From the NCBI GenBank assembly GCA_017303875.1, contig JAFLBP010000013.1, positions 1 through 64,000 on the forward strand: a stretch of 64,000 nucleotides of DNA. The letters run 5' to 3'. A model generated the notes under the pieces. It did not search any database. It was not told the origin of the DNA and was given only the letters and a program-made list of their open reading frames with translations. Shown here piece by piece: positions 16,577-24,649 of this stretch (position 1 is the stretch's first letter; the number at the start of each line of letters is the position of its first letter). The DNA comes from Chitinophagales bacterium (lineage in GTDB: Bacteria > Bacteroidota > Bacteroidia > Chitinophagales > Saprospiraceae). Made by a program: the position numbers and the translations under genes.

Positions 16577-18244
16577 ATGTTAAACAGCACACTTTTAATC
16601 ACTTTTCGACTGTTAAAAGTTGAAGAGCGGCAGTTTTTGGAAAATTATATCAATGCCTCGCTCTTCAAACTGACCAACCGGCATCAGGATGCGGTCGAGC
16701 TGCTGCATTACCTGAAACCGTTTTTCCCGAACCTGGACGACGCCGAGGCGCTGGATCGTACATTAGTTGCCCAAAAGCTGTTCGGGCATCGTGCCAACCC
16801 CGAAGTGGAGCTGCGCAAGGCTATGTCCAACCTCAATATCATTTTGCGGCGCTTCCTCTTGTTCCAGTCGGTGATGCATCCCGGCCCGGAAGAGAGTCCC
16901 GGACAGCAACTCGCCTCGCTGCGCACCGATCTGGCCTTGATGCACTTGTTCCAGAACCGGTATCACCCGCCGCTTAAAACTGAAATGCCCAAAAAGAGCG
17001 GCAAACCGGAGGATGCCAAACGCAGATCAAAACACGCGGAAGACCTTATAGAGCAGACCTACAATAATATTTTAAGTAAAATTGAGCAGATTAAACAAGC
17101 GTCAATTGGGGAATATAACACCGGCCAACAACTGCAACTGCTCATTATCCACCTCGAAACCTGTCTGGAAAGGTATAACTATATGACCTTGCAGGGACAT
17201 CCGGAAGGTGTGCTGCTGCTCGAAACCATAGAGTCTTTGAGCTACTTTTTTCATTACCTCCACCTCGACCTGCTCACCTCCCTGCAATTCAAACTGATTA
17301 TCGGCAATGCATTTACCGATCAGCCACAATATTCCAATATCGCCGCACAATACCTCGAACAGGCGCCTATTCAGGAGATTAAACTGCCGATTGCCGAACA
17401 ACTGCCAGAGGAAATTCACGTTTACCGGCTTGCCTTGCGTTTACTGAAACAACTCGACGCGCCGGAAGGTATAGCCGCTTTTGAAGCACTTGATTCCATA
17501 TTACAATCGGAGCAGTTGCAGTTGCCGGCACAACAAATTCAGGGGTTGCGGGCCATTTTGAGGGCTTATTGCGGGATAATGATTAATAAAACGCAAAATC
17601 CATATTTCCAGAAAAAGCGTTTTCAGTTGTATCAAAAACATATTTATGAGGAAATGTCTACACACAATGGTAAACTGTCCGCACTTAAATTCAGCACCAT
17701 TATCAGTGATGCCCTGCGCCTCGGACCGGAAAACCACGCCTGGGCAGATACCTTTTTACAACATTTTGAAAATGGCCAAAACCTGCTGACAACAGAAACC
17801 CCCAGAGAAATATTTAAAGTAAATAAAGCCAATTTACGCTGCCATCAGGGCCAATACCGCGAAGCGGCCAACGAACTGATCGGCTACGAATGGTACGGCC
17901 GCATTGATGAGCCGCAGGTGTTGCTGCTGGCCATCCGCATCGACCTGAAAACCCGCTACGAACGCGGCCTCTTCGACGATGAACACACCCTGCGCACCCT
18001 CGATGCGGTGGAAAAACGCGTCGGGCGGCTCCAGGAAATCAATCCCCAGCTGTCGGGCATGACCTTAGCTTTTCTGCGCCTCGTCAAACAATTGTTCAAT
18101 ACCCAGTCCCGCCTGCGCCAGCCCAAAACCAGCGGCTCCCGCGCTTTCGACCTCGACACCAAACGCGCACAACTCCTCGCCGCGCTGGAAGAGCAGCCTG
18201 TAGCGGAGAAGGGGTGGCTGCGGGAGAAAGTGGAGGGGTTGTAG
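16577..18244 (+). CDS. Helical repeat protein of unknown function, cassette 2
   Basis: A 555-aa soluble protein without signal peptide, paralogous to 12610-14235: same start (MLNSTLLITFRLL), same early block (FKLTNRHQDAVELLHYLKP; FGHRANPEVELRKAMSNLN), diverged middle, and near-identical last ~134 residues (FKVNKANLRCHQGQYREAAN onward). A Lys-rich insertion (PKKSGKPEDAKRRSKH) near residue 140 differs from the paralogue. No catalytic motif is visible. The overall helical-repeat character suggests protein binding. It stands ~230 bp from the divergent fibronectin lipoprotein gene. Confidence 0.6.
   Translation: MLNSTLLITFRLLKVEERQFLENYINASLFKLTNRHQDAVELLHYLKPFFPNLDDAEALDRTLVAQKLFGHRANPEVELRKAMSNLNIILRRFLLFQSVMHPGPEESPGQQLASLRTDLALMHLFQNRYHPPLKTEMPKKSGKPEDAKRRSKHAEDLIEQTYNNILSKIEQIKQASIGEYNTGQQLQLLIIHLETCLERYNYMTLQGHPEGVLLLETIESLSYFFHYLHLDLLTSLQFKLIIGNAFTDQPQYSNIAAQYLEQAPIQEIKLPIAEQLPEEIHVYRLALRLLKQLDAPEGIAAFEALDSILQSEQLQLPAQQIQGLRAILRAYCGIMINKTQNPYFQKKRFQLYQKHIYEEMSTHNGKLSALKFSTIISDALRLGPENHAWADTFLQHFENGQNLLTTETPREIFKVNKANLRCHQGQYREAANELIGYEWYGRIDEPQVLLLAIRIDLKTRYERGLFDDEHTLRTLDAVEKRVGRLQEINPQLSGMTLAFLRLVKQLFNTQSRLRQPKTSGSRAFDLDTKRAQLLAALEEQPVAEKGWLREKVEGL
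17842..18244 (+). repeat. 403-bp segment shared with 13833-14235 (copy 2)
   Basis: Direct repeat of the 3' end of the cassette 1 helical gene at an offset of 4009 bp; see the first copy. Encoded protein differences are only NPQF/NPQL and TQTR/TQSR within the block. Confidence 0.9.
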
Positions 18245-18301
18245 GGGAGTTACTTGTCCTAAAAAAAATTTACCCCCTACTCCCAAAATTACAAAAACCT
18301 G

Positions 18302-18309
18302 TATATTTG
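18302..18309 (+). promoter_or_regulatory. -7 box TATATTTG for the 274-aa gene
   Basis: TATATTTG matches the Bacteroidota -7 consensus TAnnTTTG exactly and lies 22 nt before the ATG at 18332. No convincing -33 TTG lies at the usual distance. Confidence 0.4.
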
Positions 18310-18331
18310 TACAAATTTAAAAGGCTATAAC

Positions 18332-19156
18332 ATGAATAACGAGTATCCTCCGGTTCCAGAATTAAACCCCGAAGAGAACCTGCGCGCCGACAACGAGTTG
18401 GCCGCCCTCAACCTTGAAATGCGTTACGGCGCAAAAGTGCATATTGAAGGCGATACCCCGCCGGAAATTGTGCAGCAATTCCTGGCGAACGTCGCAGCCT
18501 TTGAGCAAGGACACCGTAAAGGTGAAAAAACAACGGTGTACCAAAAAATCGGAGCGCCGCCTTTTGCGCCGCCCGACACCTTAGAAGCAGCCACGCTGCC
18601 CGGCGAACTCCAGCGCGTGCAGCAACTCCTCGAAGCAGGCGGTTTTGTGGTGATACGCCCCGATGAGCTGCCCGACGATGTTTTTTACGAATTCATCGTC
18701 ACCGAAATTTTCCCGCACGAAACAGATGCCTTTTTGCCGCCCGGCATGATCGTCTTCCTCGATTATGACGAGTTCCACCCCAATGAGGAGCTGCTCATCG
18801 GCCAAATCACCGAGTTTTTTCTCATTTCTTTGTTGAAACTCGATCAACCCTTTCCCGAGGAGTTGCTCAGTGAACACTGCCGCAACGAACACGACCCGAT
18901 CTCCCGCGACGCCGCGCTGGCATCTATTCATGCCTTTCGCGACCGCTTCCAAAGCTTTGTCCCGGTCGCTTTCGGCCTCGAAAAACTGCTGCAACTGCCC
19001 AACGGCACCTGGCAGACCTTTGGCATTTGCTGGGAAGGTACCCCCAAAGATGGCGGCGACAAACAACGGCACGAAGGCCTGGGCGTTATGCAGTTTGGAT
19101 TTGAAGAGGGCCAATGGTTAGTGCAAGGGGTGCAAATGCCGGGGTTTGAGTTTTGA
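18332..19156 (+). CDS. Cytoplasmic protein of unknown function, 274 aa
   Basis: An acidic soluble protein (many Glu/Asp) with no signal peptide or membrane helix and no recognised domain. Visible blocks are LNLEMRYGAKVHIEGDTPPE and VVIRPDELPDDVFYEFIVTE in the first half, and TWQTFGICWEGTPKDGG and GVMQFGFEEGQWLVQGVQM at the end; the last block resembles a small beta domain of the kind ending NTF2-like or SnoaL-like folds. It follows the second helical gene by 87 bp but has its own -7 box. A strong inverted repeat follows its stop. Confidence 0.5.
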   Translation: MNNEYPPVPELNPEENLRADNELAALNLEMRYGAKVHIEGDTPPEIVQQFLANVAAFEQGHRKGEKTTVYQKIGAPPFAPPDTLEAATLPGELQRVQQLLEAGGFVVIRPDELPDDVFYEFIVTEIFPHETDAFLPPGMIVFLDYDEFHPNEELLIGQITEFFLISLLKLDQPFPEELLSEHCRNEHDPISRDAALASIHAFRDRFQSFVPVAFGLEKLLQLPNGTWQTFGICWEGTPKDGGDKQRHEGLGVMQFGFEEGQWLVQGVQMPGFEF

Positions 19157-19174
19157 GGTAGCCGCACCAAGATA

Positions 19175-19297
19175 AATTTCCCGCAGATTTCGCAGATTTG
19201 CTCGCAGATTTCGCAAATTTTTTTTATGTTATCTGCATAGCCAAGCGTAAAAAATCTGCGCGATCTGCGCGACAATCTGCGAAATCTGCGGGAAATT
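19175..19297. repeat. Inverted repeat of 'cgcagattt' words after the 274-aa gene
   Basis: Arms 19175-19198 (AATTTCCCGCAGATTTCGCA...) and 19274-19297 are perfect 24-nt complements. Further CGCAGATTT and ATCTGCGCG words lie between, with a T8 run at 19218-19225. It starts 19 bp after the stop at 19156. A terminator or mRNA-end structure is likely. The rest of the 350-bp gap to 19509 shows no gene. Confidence 0.6.
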
Positions 19298-19508
19298 GAA
19301 CTAAAGCGACACAGTCCAGCGGTTCATTGCCGGTTTAATTTCTTTTCTACCTGGCGCACTTTGCCCGGGATGTAATACTTTTAGGCTTCAATTGAAGTCA
19401 ATGCAGGGTGGCTTTACCACTGTTCACTTCATTAAGCTATTGATAATCAGGCAAATAAATCCTGATAATATTCAAATGCATTTCAATCATCGCATCAACT
19501 TATCTGGT

Positions 19509-20042
19509 ATGAAATTTCAATTACGCTTTCTTGTCGCATCACTTGCAGTTATTGCTTTATGCGCAAATTGTAAAAATGACTCCCCCGCTTCCTCGAAAAT
19601 CGCTGATGAAGGTGCAAATACAGCAGCTTCCACGGAGCAAATGGCAACAGCTCCTGTTGCGCCGACCAATGTGCAGGCGCCCAATCCCGCAGAAGCTCCC
19701 ACTACTGAAGTGAAAAAACCGGAGCCACCCCAAAATGCAAAAGGCGTGTGGCACTACACCTGCCCTAAAGGTTGCGCAGGTGGTGCGGGTGCGGCAGAAG
19801 CCTGTGCAAAATGCGGCGCCACATTAGCGCACAACAACGCCTACCACCAGGATGCAGCCGCTAATCCTGCTTCGGGAGCTGCCGGAAAACCTGCTGATGC
19901 GCCCAAGCCCGAACCCGCACAAAACGCAAAAGGCGTATGGCATTACACATGCCCCGATGCTTGTCCCGGTGGCGCTGGTTCTGCTACTGCTTGTGCAAAA
20001 TGCGGCAAAACGCTGGCGCACAATCAGGTTTATCACCAGTAG
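19509..20042 (+). CDS. Lipoprotein with two tandem Cys-rich (heavy-metal-binding-type) zinc-ribbon modules
   Basis: A 177-aa protein starting at 19509 (MKFQLRFLVASLAVIALCANC), with a lipobox-like end of the signal and Cys ~21. A Thr/Ala/Pro-rich linker (residues ~25-75) precedes two copies of a ~35-residue module, GVWHYTCPKGCAGGAG with ACAKCGATLAHN, and GVWHYTCPDACPGGAG with ACAKCGKTLAHN. Each has a C-P-x-x-C and C-x-x-C set plus His. This resembles the YHTCPMHP...CPKCGM heavy-metal-binding domain of copper/zinc efflux proteins. I infer binding of a transition metal in the periplasm or at the surface. It stands alone, without an efflux pump nearby. Confidence 0.7.
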   Translation: MKFQLRFLVASLAVIALCANCKNDSPASSKIADEGANTAASTEQMATAPVAPTNVQAPNPAEAPTTEVKKPEPPQNAKGVWHYTCPKGCAGGAGAAEACAKCGATLAHNNAYHQDAAANPASGAAGKPADAPKPEPAQNAKGVWHYTCPDACPGGAGSATACAKCGKTLAHNQVYHQ

Positions 20043-20081
20043 GGATTGAGACAAAGTAGGGAAGCCTATTGGCAATACACC

Positions 20082-20912
20082 CTACTTCGCATCATCATTA
20101 CTAATATCCCGAACGGTCAGCCATTGGCCGTCGCGTTTTTCCCACACGGCCAAGTATTTACCCGTGTAGATGACTTTTCCGGTACTGTCGGTAAGGGTGG
20201 TTTTTCCGACTTCCGTCACGCGTTTATCGTCGCCGTACAGATCTAAGGTTTCAAAGGCAACCGTTGTTTTGTCTTTGCGCCTTGCCATTTCCGCTTCCAC
20301 ACCTTTCCGGATGGCGTCTTTGCCCACCAGCATGGGTTGGTCGTCGTTCATACTAATAGCGTCATCGGCGTAAAAACCCATGATCGTAGCGACATCCTTC
20401 GCATTAAAGGCGGTGGCCCAGGTAGCTTCTATCGCTTTGATTTCGGCTTTTACGATCTCTAAATCGGTCTGTAGCACCCAGGATTTGGCTATTTTCCACA
20501 CACCGTCTTTTAACTGCATTGCATTGGCGTAGTTGCCCCTTATGTTGATCGGAATATCATACACATAGGTCCTGCCATACACTTCGTAGTCGCCTTTGGC
20601 AACCCAGGCCTGCTGGGCGTCGGACCAGCTGATGCCTGTTTGCCGGATGAGCAGGGTGGCGTTGTTTTTAATGAATTGCTCCTCATAATATTTAGCAATG
20701 TTTTCAGCGCCAACGATTTGATTGCCCTGCCGGTCAATGCGCACCGCATCGTCGGTATACATTTTTCTGAGGGCGACGTGGTCCTGTGCGTTATAGGCTG
20801 CCATGAACCGGCGGGCGAAGGCTTGCAGTTCCATTTCGTCGTTGATGGATTGTGCCTGTGCACTGCTGCCGGCGAGGCAGATCATCAGGGTATAAAAAAG
20901 GATGTTTTTCAT
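20082..20912 (-). CDS. Secreted protein with two NTF2-like (DUF4440/SnoaL-type) domains
   Basis: A 276-aa protein; the start at 20912 gives a signal peptide (MKNILFYTLMICLAGSSAQA). Domain 1 (~25-140): FMAAYNAQDHVALRKMYTDD, AVRIDRQGNQIVG, WKIAKSWVLQ. Domain 2 (~145-270): IEATWATAFNAKDVATIMGF, YADDAISM, KYLAVWEKRDGQWLTVRDIS. Both show the cone-shaped NTF2-like pattern of proteins annotated DUF4440 or SgcJ/EcaC-like. No catalytic residue assignment is possible. It lies downstream of the glycosyltransferase gene, separated from it by the 160-bp MITE. Confidence 0.75.
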   Translation of the reverse strand: MKNILFYTLMICLAGSSAQAQSINDEMELQAFARRFMAAYNAQDHVALRKMYTDDAVRIDRQGNQIVGAENIAKYYEEQFIKNNATLLIRQTGISWSDAQQAWVAKGDYEVYGRTYVYDIPINIRGNYANAMQLKDGVWKIAKSWVLQTDLEIVKAEIKAIEATWATAFNAKDVATIMGFYADDAISMNDDQPMLVGKDAIRKGVEAEMARRKDKTTVAFETLDLYGDDKRVTEVGKTTLTDSTGKVIYTGKYLAVWEKRDGQWLTVRDISNDDAK

Positions 20913-21000
20913 AAAAAATGGTGTGTTTTGAAAAGTGAATGATCGTTTGAAAGGGTTTGTTTTTGTAAAAAGGATTCGCGCATATCGGAGTATACGCTTA

Positions 21001-21160
21001 GAGCATGTTCGGGAATTCATGATCGCGCGAAAGCGAGGAAATTTTATGCTGAACAAGGCGGATTTCACAGGCGTAGCCGGCAGCTACGACGAAGAAAACC
21101 AACGCAGTGCAGCATAAAATTTGCCGCTTGTAGCCGATTGATGGATTTCCGAACATGCTC
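21001..21160. mobile_element. 160-bp MITE related to the IS5-like element at the left edge
   Basis: The ends are GAGCATGTTCGGGAATT at 21001 and its counterpart GAGCATGTTCGGAAAT read inwards from 21160. The two ~54-nt end regions are imperfect inverted repeats, both reaching AAATTTTATGCTG near the middle. TTA flanks both sides (20998-21000 and 21161-21163) as a target duplication. The first 17 bases equal the end of the IS at window positions 121-105. It encodes nothing and is likely mobilised in trans. The right TTA is the stop codon (TAA on the minus strand) of the glycosyltransferase gene. Confidence 0.85.
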
Positions 21161-22351
21161 TTAATGCTTTCCGGCAATGGTCTGCTCAAATATCCCTGTC
21201 CACTGTTCTCCCAAGCTGTCCCATTGCAAGGCCGCTTGTGTGGCATGGCGAAAACACCGCCCTGCGAGCGCTTCCCGGTACGCAGCATCCGCATAAACCC
21301 GCTCCAGTCTTTCGCTGAGGCTGGCTGTTGAAACCCGGCATTCCACCCGCCGCATTTCTGTGGAAATATGTTCCGGCTCAATAAAATCCGCTACGCCGCG
21401 CCACAGTTCTGCGCAGGCGCTGTGGTCGGGTACTATTTGCCCGACACCGGCTGCCGCATGCTCAAAACTGACCAGGCCCCAACCCTCGGCCAGGGAAGTA
21501 TTTACGCCCACATCGGTCGCATTGTAGAGCAGGTTCAGCGTCGCGTCGTCCACGCTTGGCGTCTTCGCCGGGTCGCAGATGCTCAGCAGGCGTTTTTCGA
21601 TACCGAGCTGGCGGGCAAGCAGGCGCAGGTTCAGTCCCCATTCGTTCCATTTGCTGTGCAGACAAAGATAAGCATTCGGTTTATCGCGGGCAAAAGCAGC
21701 GAAGCCCTGCAGCGTCAGGTCGAGGCGTTTGCGCGGTTGGTTTTTGTTGGCATTGAGCACGATGAAAGCATCCTCGAGTTCAGGCCGGCCGGGCCATAGA
21801 CGGCGCCGGACTTCGCGCCGGGCATTCTCAATTCCAAGTGGCTGAAAGGCCGCTGTGTTGACGCCGTGCGCAACGACCGAGACGGGAGTACGGGCCTGAG
21901 GATCAAGTGCTTGCAAGGCTTGTCGGGCTTGTTGGGCCGAAGCAGGCGTGGGTACCACCAATTGAGCGATCCGAAGTGCAAAATCGAGCTGTTTGGGGGC
22001 GATAATGTCGCCTTCCACCGGGGCGTAGGCCACCACCGGAATATCCAGCCCCAGCGCCGACAGTGCTTTGACAAAAGACGGCATACGCCAGAAATCATTG
22101 ACTAAAAAAACGAGATCGGGGCGCAACTCCGCTACAAGTGTCCGGAAACGATCCAGGGCAAGGTAATCGCCGGGGTCGGGATTGGGGTGAAGCGACCATG
22201 CGCCGCCTTCCGCCGCGCCCCAATGATCGGAGCCAAGGTGGTGGATGGCAAAACGCATGGTCAGAAAAGGATAAATAGACCGAAAAATCCGGGCATAACT
22301 TTTCTCCTCCCCAATCACGCCGACAGACAGGATGGTCGGGCGGGTGTTCAT
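21161..22351 (-). CDS. GT4-like glycosyltransferase
   Basis: A 396-aa cytoplasmic glycosyltransferase of GT-B fold. The N-terminal half has ILSVGVIGEEKSYARIFRSI and PDLVFLVNDFW. The C-terminal half shows family 4 features: VVAHGVNTAAFQPLG, FIVLNANKNQPRKRLDLTL (donor-domain start), and ATDVGVNTSLAEGWGLVSFE with the E-x7-E-type motif. Donor and acceptor are unknown. It starts 6 bp after the 114-aa gene, so it is co-transcribed with it. The stop codon coincides with the target duplication of the adjoining MITE. Confidence 0.8.
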   Translation of the reverse strand: MNTRPTILSVGVIGEEKSYARIFRSIYPFLTMRFAIHHLGSDHWGAAEGGAWSLHPNPDPGDYLALDRFRTLVAELRPDLVFLVNDFWRMPSFVKALSALGLDIPVVAYAPVEGDIIAPKQLDFALRIAQLVVPTPASAQQARQALQALDPQARTPVSVVAHGVNTAAFQPLGIENARREVRRRLWPGRPELEDAFIVLNANKNQPRKRLDLTLQGFAAFARDKPNAYLCLHSKWNEWGLNLRLLARQLGIEKRLLSICDPAKTPSVDDATLNLLYNATDVGVNTSLAEGWGLVSFEHAAAGVGQIVPDHSACAELWRGVADFIEPEHISTEMRRVECRVSTASLSERLERVYADAAYREALAGRCFRHATQAALQWDSLGEQWTGIFEQTIAGKH

Positions 22352-22357
22352 AGCGGC

Positions 22358-22702
22358 TCAGGAATAAACTTCCAGGTCATTGTCCTCTGCGTGCCCGATG
22401 AGCAGCAGGTAGTAGGTCTGGTTGGCGCCTTTGCCTTTGAGGTAGTAAAAAAGTCGCCATTTCGCGCCCAATTTGTATTCTGTCAACTGGACAGAGGCGT
22501 CATACGTAATGCCCGCCGCCTTGAATATTTTTTTGGCCATGGCATCTGTTTTGATGCCCGTAGCACCAGTCGTGAGCGGCTGTCCCGCCTGCATAGCGGC
22601 CACCTGGGCATTGTAATTTTGCAGCGTGACGGCATTTTGCGCATCGTTGGTCATTACAGCGATTTGCTTAATTAAGGTCGGTGATCCGGATGTTCCTGGC
22701 AT
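22358..22702 (-). CDS. Small protein of unknown function in the MACPF locus, 114 aa
   Basis: A soluble 114-aa protein without signal peptide. Visible features are VMTNDAQNAVTLQNYNAQVA and a C-terminal beta part (YKLGAKWRLFYYLKGK, YYLLLIGHAEDNDLEVYS). The family is not recognised. It lies between the MACPF gene (124 bp upstream, behind a hairpin) and the glycosyltransferase (6 bp downstream). Confidence 0.5.
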   Translation of the reverse strand: MPGTSGSPTLIKQIAVMTNDAQNAVTLQNYNAQVAAMQAGQPLTTGATGIKTDAMAKKIFKAAGITYDASVQLTEYKLGAKWRLFYYLKGKGANQTYYLLLIGHAEDNDLEVYS

Positions 22703-22746
22703 GGTTTATATTTTTAATAATGAAAAAAAATGTTTCGGTTTCACCC

Positions 22747-22807
22747 GGCGGCACGACGACACCTGAATTTTTCGTCCCGAAGGAATGTCTGGTGTCGCCA
22801 TGCTGCC
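22747..22807 (-). terminator. Long imperfect hairpin after the MACPF gene
   Basis: CGACACC (22757-22763) pairs with GGTGTCG (22791-22797), the outer GGCGGCA (22747-22753) with TGCTGCC (22801-22807), and an inner TTCG with CGAA. It is 20 bp after the MACPF stop. On the minus strand a T8 run follows about 18 nt after the stem, just before the 114-aa gene. Partial termination between the two genes is plausible. Confidence 0.45.
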
Positions 22808-22826
22808 GTGTGTAAAAAATCAAAAC

Positions 22827-24350
22827 TCAGGCTTGGAGGGGCGTGAATTCAATGGTGCCGTCGTCGAGGTGGCTGGGCGACAGGAACACCCACATTTTTG
22901 CCATTTCTGCCGGGGTTATACCAGATTGTGGGAATCGCGGGTAGGTAAATTGTTCAAGGCCCTTACCCGGCCCGGAGCCCATCACGCCCACAAAAATGTA
23001 GTTGACCTCGCCATAGGGCATACCGCCCGAATAAAATCCCATCGTATTGATCCAGGTATCCAATCCTTCACCGGCGCCGGCGCTTTTCAGCAGCTCGTAA
23101 AAATTACCCTTTGGCACTACGCCGGCGTACTGATTCTGCGTCTGGTATACCATCAGGAAGTCGGAGTGGCCCTCCCAGGGTTGCAAAGCGGCGTAGATAT
23201 CGGCGAAGAAATCCTGTGGAGAACCAGGAGCATCCCACTCTACAACGGGTGGCGGTGCAAAGCGTTTGTTGAGCACGACTTCCAGCGTGCGGCGGTTCAG
23301 AACCAGCGCATGCCCGATGCAAACCAGTTCGTCCGGTTGAGTACCAGAATCAATGTAGTTGTTCGGCAAGGGGTCATTGGCATCCAGTTCCCGGCCGGAG
23401 AGTTGCAGCGTATTGAAGTTGCGGGCTGATTCGAGGTATAGGTACTGGTTGGCATAGGCCACGTAAGCGGCGTTTACGGCGTCGGCCTGATCGCCGGAGA
23501 ACAGGTTGGAAACATTCTGCAGGGTGAAATCAATCGCGGCGGGCTGTTCGTCCAATGAAGCGATCCATTTCTCGTACAGGTCGTTGAAACCCTTGTCGTA
23601 TTCCGGGATAAGGCTTTCCACCAGATCGGCGCTGCCACCAACCGAAAGGATTTTCACACGGCGGTTGTTGAACCAGTCCTGCCCGGCTTTGCCCCATTCG
23701 GTATCCACCGAACCTTTCACGGTGAAGGTAGCGCTGTATTCTGCACTGATCCTGACTTCGGTGTCCTGCTCGCTGGTGGTGTGCGATTTTTCGATGGATG
23801 CGGTGTAATAAATTCGACCGCCAACCTTTACGGAAGCGACGAAGTGGGTGCCGTATTTTTGGAAAAAACGGAAAAACAGGTATGCATTGCCCGGGTTGAA
23901 GGTGGCAGGAATGGCCTTGAAATCGGGGTTGTTCAGCACCGAGGGCGACAGGCTCGACACGGAGGAATCTTTCAGCGAAAGGCTCCATTTTTCGATCAGC
24001 GCTTCATAAGAGGCGAACTCGTTTTCCGTGTCGGAGGTAGATTCATCGGAAAAAGCGGCACTGGCCTCTGCACTGAATCCGCCGAAGCTGAATTCCACAC
24101 CGGCTTTCAGGGAAAAATGCTGCTGGTAAGCGTGGCGCGAATCAAAGGAATACGCATCTCCGGTGGCTTGCGAAACGGCGGTATCCACGAGGGTGTTGGC
24201 CGAAACGTCGAACTGCTGGCTGCCGACGCTTACTTTGCCGTCGGGCGAAGAGGTGTCGAACAGGGGCAAAAGCAAAGAACTTTCGTCGTAGCGACCGAAG
24301 ATGTTGAACCCGCGGCCCAAGGCGGCGGATCCGGGAATCATGTTAGACAT
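22827..24350 (-). CDS. MACPF/perforin-domain pore-forming protein
   Basis: A 507-aa protein. The MACPF signature Y-G-T-H-F-x6-G-G is complete at residues 166-178 (YGTHFVASVKVGG). The N-terminus (residues ~9-31, LGRGFNIFGRYDESSLLLP) has the start typical of bacterial MACPF proteins, and two Ser/Thr-rich stretches (~80-110 and ~183-215) flank the signature, as expected for the transmembrane hairpins. Residues ~330-505 form an extra C-terminal domain (VEWDAPGSPQDFFADIYAAL, MGFYSGGMPYGEVNYIFVGV) that I do not recognise. Known family members oligomerise into membrane pores. No signal peptide or lipobox is visible, unlike the secreted Bacteroides antimicrobial MACPF proteins, so release by lysis or another route is needed. 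It is preceded by an operator-like palindrome shared with the response-regulator gene. Confidence 0.88.
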   Translation of the reverse strand: MSNMIPGSAALGRGFNIFGRYDESSLLLPLFDTSSPDGKVSVGSQQFDVSANTLVDTAVSQATGDAYSFDSRHAYQQHFSLKAGVEFSFGGFSAEASAAFSDESTSDTENEFASYEALIEKWSLSLKDSSVSSLSPSVLNNPDFKAIPATFNPGNAYLFFRFFQKYGTHFVASVKVGGRIYYTASIEKSHTTSEQDTEVRISAEYSATFTVKGSVDTEWGKAGQDWFNNRRVKILSVGGSADLVESLIPEYDKGFNDLYEKWIASLDEQPAAIDFTLQNVSNLFSGDQADAVNAAYVAYANQYLYLESARNFNTLQLSGRELDANDPLPNNYIDSGTQPDELVCIGHALVLNRRTLEVVLNKRFAPPPVVEWDAPGSPQDFFADIYAALQPWEGHSDFLMVYQTQNQYAGVVPKGNFYELLKSAGAGEGLDTWINTMGFYSGGMPYGEVNYIFVGVMGSGPGKGLEQFTYPRFPQSGITPAEMAKMWVFLSPSHLDDGTIEFTPLQA

Positions 24351-24406
24351 GTTGAGTGGTGTTGATGGTAAAGAATGAAAGGGAATCTGGTATCCGGGGC
24401 TGTATG

Positions 24407-24431
24407 CGCTTCAGGCTGATGGCCTGAAGCG
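24407..24431. other. 10-bp hairpin in the MACPF 5' leader
   Basis: CGCTTCAGGC (24407-24416) and GCCTGAAGCG (24422-24431) with a 5-nt loop, about 57 nt upstream of the MACPF ATG and inside the transcript predicted from the upstream box. A T-rich run lies only on the plus-strand side. It might act in leader control or simply be a relic of a terminator. Confidence 0.4.
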
Positions 24432-24504
24432 TTTTATCATTGCTTCGAAGCCATTACAGGCGAAAATGGTAGTGCGTGTCATGTGATTTGCAATTTTTAT
24501 AGGG

Positions 24505-24553
24505 CAAAGGTCAGGGCAAAACGAGGGTAGCACAACCACATGAAGATGTGGGT
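24505..24553 (-). promoter_or_regulatory. Palindromic operator and -7-like box upstream of the MACPF gene
   Basis: The palindrome ACCACATGAAGATGTGGG (24535-24552) differs from the one before the response-regulator gene only in its centre and last base. In transcription direction, 22 nt separate it from GACCTTTG (24512-24505), which matches TAnnTTTG in all but the first base. The response-regulator site has the same 22-nt spacing. The predicted leader to the ATG at 24350 is about 150 nt. The 300-bp gap holds no gene. Confidence 0.6.
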
Positions 24554-24649
24554 GACCTACAGTTACTGCAATCGCACAAGCAATGGGGGAATACGCCTGG
24601 CAGGAAACCAGGGCTTACAACTTATTGATAATTAAACAAATAAAGATCC

